Below, in pieces: positions 18,697 through 19,678 of a stretch of DNA of 19,678 nt. Position numbers and translations under genes: made by a program. Position 1 is the stretch's first letter, and every line of letters begins with the position of its first letter. Source of the stretch: JAUXFS01 sp050329575 (GTDB taxonomy: Bacteria; Pseudomonadota; Alphaproteobacteria; Rhodospirillales; Defluviicoccaceae); contig JBHJOP010000047.1 of NCBI GenBank assembly GCA_050329575.1, positions 1 to 19,678 on the forward strand, in the 5' to 3' direction. The notes under the pieces are model-generated. The model was not told where the DNA came from, ran no database searches, and saw only the letters and a program-made list of their open reading frames with translations.

Positions 18697-19125
18697 TCAA
18701 CCCCGCGACGGCACCATCAGCATCGCTTCGCCCTCGATCACCGTCTTGTCGCCGACGGTGCAGACGGTGGTGAATTCGACGAACTTCTTTTCCGCCAGGA
18801 TCTTCTTCACCGTGACCCGAGCGGTCAGGGTATCGCCGATCCGCACCGGGGCCTTGAACTTCAACGTCTGGTTGACGTAGATGCAGCCCGGACCGGGCAT
18901 CTTGGTGCCGAAAACAGCCGAGATCAGCCCCGCCCCGAACATGCCGTGGGCGATGCGCGACTTGAACATCGTGTTCTTCGCGAAATCGTCGTTGAGGTGC
19001 ACCGGATTGGTGTCGCCCGAGACGCCGGCGAATATGCAGATGTCGGCATCGGTCACGGTCTTGCCGAAGGCGGCGGTCATGCCCTCCCGCAGATCCTCGA
19101 TGTAGTAGCCGTGCAGCTCTTCCAT
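18697..19125 (-). CDS. MaoC-like hot-dog-fold hydratase, PhaJ-type (R)-specific enoyl-CoA hydratase
   Basis: This 142-residue hot-dog-fold protein carries the hydratase 2 motif: FAGVSGDTNPVHLNDDFA with the catalytic pair Asp38 and His43, followed by the helix SRIAHGMFGAGLISAVFG. Stand-alone proteins of this size hydrate trans-2-enoyl-CoA to (R)-3-hydroxyacyl-CoA, linking beta-oxidation to polyhydroxyalkanoate synthesis, or act on other CoA thioesters; the exact substrate cannot be read. The start is firm: the ATG has AGGAAAGGGG a few bases upstream. It has its own promoter and an inverted repeat in the leader, unlike ribF downstream. No PHA synthase, acyl-CoA dehydrogenase or phasin gene is in the window, so a PHA role is only a possibility. 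Confidence 0.9.
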   Translation of the reverse strand: MEELHGYYIEDLREGMTAAFGKTVTDADICIFAGVSGDTNPVHLNDDFAKNTMFKSRIAHGMFGAGLISAVFGTKMPGPGCIYVNQTLKFKAPVRIGDTLTARVTVKKILAEKKFVEFTTVCTVGDKTVIEGEAMLMVPSRG

Positions 19126-19155
19126 GATGGTCCCCTTTCCTGGCGGCGGCGCCCG

Positions 19156-19172
19156 ATGGTGCGGCGCACCAT
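19156..19172 (-). promoter_or_regulatory. Perfect 17-bp palindrome, candidate operator in the maoC leader
   Basis: ATGGTGC-GGC-GCACCAT is a perfect inverted repeat with 7-bp arms and a 3-bp centre. It lies about 9 to 25 bases after the predicted transcription start and 30 bases before the maoC-like ATG. A repressor bound here would block the promoter at 19188-19216. As RNA it could also form a short hairpin ahead of the ribosome-binding site. Confidence 0.5.
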
Positions 19173-19187
19173 TCCTTCCGCACTGCG

Positions 19188-19216
19188 ATCCTAGCCCCCT
19201 GCCGCGTTGGGGACAA
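19188..19216 (-). promoter_or_regulatory. Sigma-70 promoter of the maoC-like gene
   Basis: On the minus strand TTGTCC (19211-19216) and TAGGAT (19188-19193) are separated by exactly 17 bp, each matching consensus at four of six positions. Transcription would start near 19181, giving a leader of about 55 bases that includes the palindrome at 19156-19172. Confidence 0.5.
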
Positions 19217-19229
19217 GCATCGGTCCCGC

Positions 19230-19664
19230 TCACGCGTCGGCGGGACGCCGTGCCACCAGGCGGGGCGTCGTTCGCATCACCCGACGGCGCCGCTCGACGC
19301 TCCCGTCCTTCGCCGCGGACGGCGCCGCGGAGGGCGCCGCGGACGGTGCGGCCGTCGCGCCGCCGGGCAGCTCTTCGGCCGGGAACAGGGCGGCGCGGGC
19401 GCTGCGCGTCAGCGCGCGGATCTCGATCATGCGCAGCGTCCGGGTCACCGTCGGATGGCGATCGGGAGCGCCCGCACCGTGCAACACGTGGGCGCGGGCG
19501 ATGGCGCCGATGCGCGCGGCGATGTCCCGCGGCCGATGGCGGCTCTCGCACCAGCGGGCATACGCGGCGATGGTCCACGGATGGGCCGGCAGCGGCCGGA
19601 GGCGCCGGGTCGTGCACCAGGCGACGAAATCCGACCACGCCTTGTCCCGCGATCGGGAGGTCAT
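19230..19664 (-). CDS. Small protein resembling only the N-terminal (SAM-like) domain of a tyrosine recombinase
   Basis: The 144-residue product begins with a helical region (about residues 5-85) of the pattern WSDFVAWCTTRRLRPLPAHP, TIAAYARWCESR, RPRDIAARIGAIARAHVLHG and then a TVTRTLRMIEI helix, which resembles the core-binding SAM-like domain that precedes the catalytic domain of phage-type integrases. After it comes an Ala/Pro/Ser repeat and a basic tail; the catalytic Arg...His-x-x-Arg...Tyr domain is absent. It could be a DNA-binding relic of an integrase or a conserved stand-alone protein. No stop codon precedes the ATG before the window edge, so the true start may lie outside. The 104 bp between it and the maoC-like ATG hold the maoC promoter, so it is probably a separate unit. 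Confidence 0.6.
   Translation of the reverse strand: MTSRSRDKAWSDFVAWCTTRRLRPLPAHPWTIAAYARWCESRHRPRDIAARIGAIARAHVLHGAGAPDRHPTVTRTLRMIEIRALTRSARAALFPAEELPGGATAAPSAAPSAAPSAAKDGSVERRRRVMRTTPRLVARRPADA
19312..19347. repeat. Three 12-bp tandem units encoding repeated Ala-Pro-Ser-Ala
   Basis: GCCGCGGACGGC is followed by two copies each differing at one base. In the recombinase-like protein they encode successive APSA units that link the helical part to the basic tail. The 12-bp length keeps the frame, so copy number could vary without breaking the gene. Confidence 0.8.
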
Positions 19665-19678
19665 CGTCGGGCGACCCG

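Overview
The window is GC-rich (about 70% by eye) with dense, mostly co-directional genes. Gene content and order point to an alphaproteobacterium, most likely of the Rhodospirillales. The main clues are a ribF-ileS-lspA-DUF3035 (BamF) lipoprotein operon, an RpoD with a large acidic non-conserved insert, and a cytosolic EF-G-like protein of the type common in this class. No database search was possible, so the lineage is inferred.

Layout. (1) 1-4094 is a tungsten (or molybdenum) oxyanion island. A MoaD/ThiS-like beta-grasp protein that lacks the C-terminal Gly-Gly is read leftward from about 440. Divergent from it is a tightly overlapping ABC importer, tupB-tupC-tupA. Convergent with tupA, sharing a CTAG stop overlap, is a small operon encoding a one-component regulator (winged helix-turn-helix plus periplasmic-binding-protein-like sensor domain) and a stand-alone Mop/TOBE molbindin. 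(2) 4095-4697 is a non-coding stretch with a near-consensus sigma-70 promoter about 430 bp ahead of rpoD. (3) 4698-7826 holds rpoD, a CAU-anticodon tRNA (probably tRNA-Ile2), and two small genes for membrane proteins of unknown function. (4) 7925-11279, minus strand, holds an EF-G-like GTPase lacking the usual catalytic His, and a class I aspartate (possibly also prephenate) aminotransferase. (5) 11418-13565 is uvrB, divergent from the aminotransferase gene. (6) 13606-19664, minus strand, holds an envelope/housekeeping operon ribF-ileS-lspA-bamF, preceded by a MaoC-type hydratase with its own promoter and a perfect 17-bp palindrome. At the right edge is a small protein resembling only the N-terminal domain of a tyrosine recombinase.

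How the parts work together. Region 1 would import tungstate (TupA capture, TupB pore, TupC ATPase), buffer it (Mop), sense it (HTH-PBP protein) and perhaps support assembly of a tungsten enzyme (MoaD-like). No tungsten enzyme is in the window; if one exists it would most likely lie left of position 1. The right-hand operon makes FMN/FAD (RibF), charges isoleucine (IleS) and processes lipoproteins (LspA); the lspA stop codon overlaps the start of a lipoprotein gene. The rest is core information processing. No CRISPR array, insertion sequence, rRNA or complete prophage gene was seen. The least explained items are the diglycine-less MoaD-like protein, the HTH-PBP/Mop pair, the His-less EF-G-like protein, the recombinase-half protein and the long rpoD leader.
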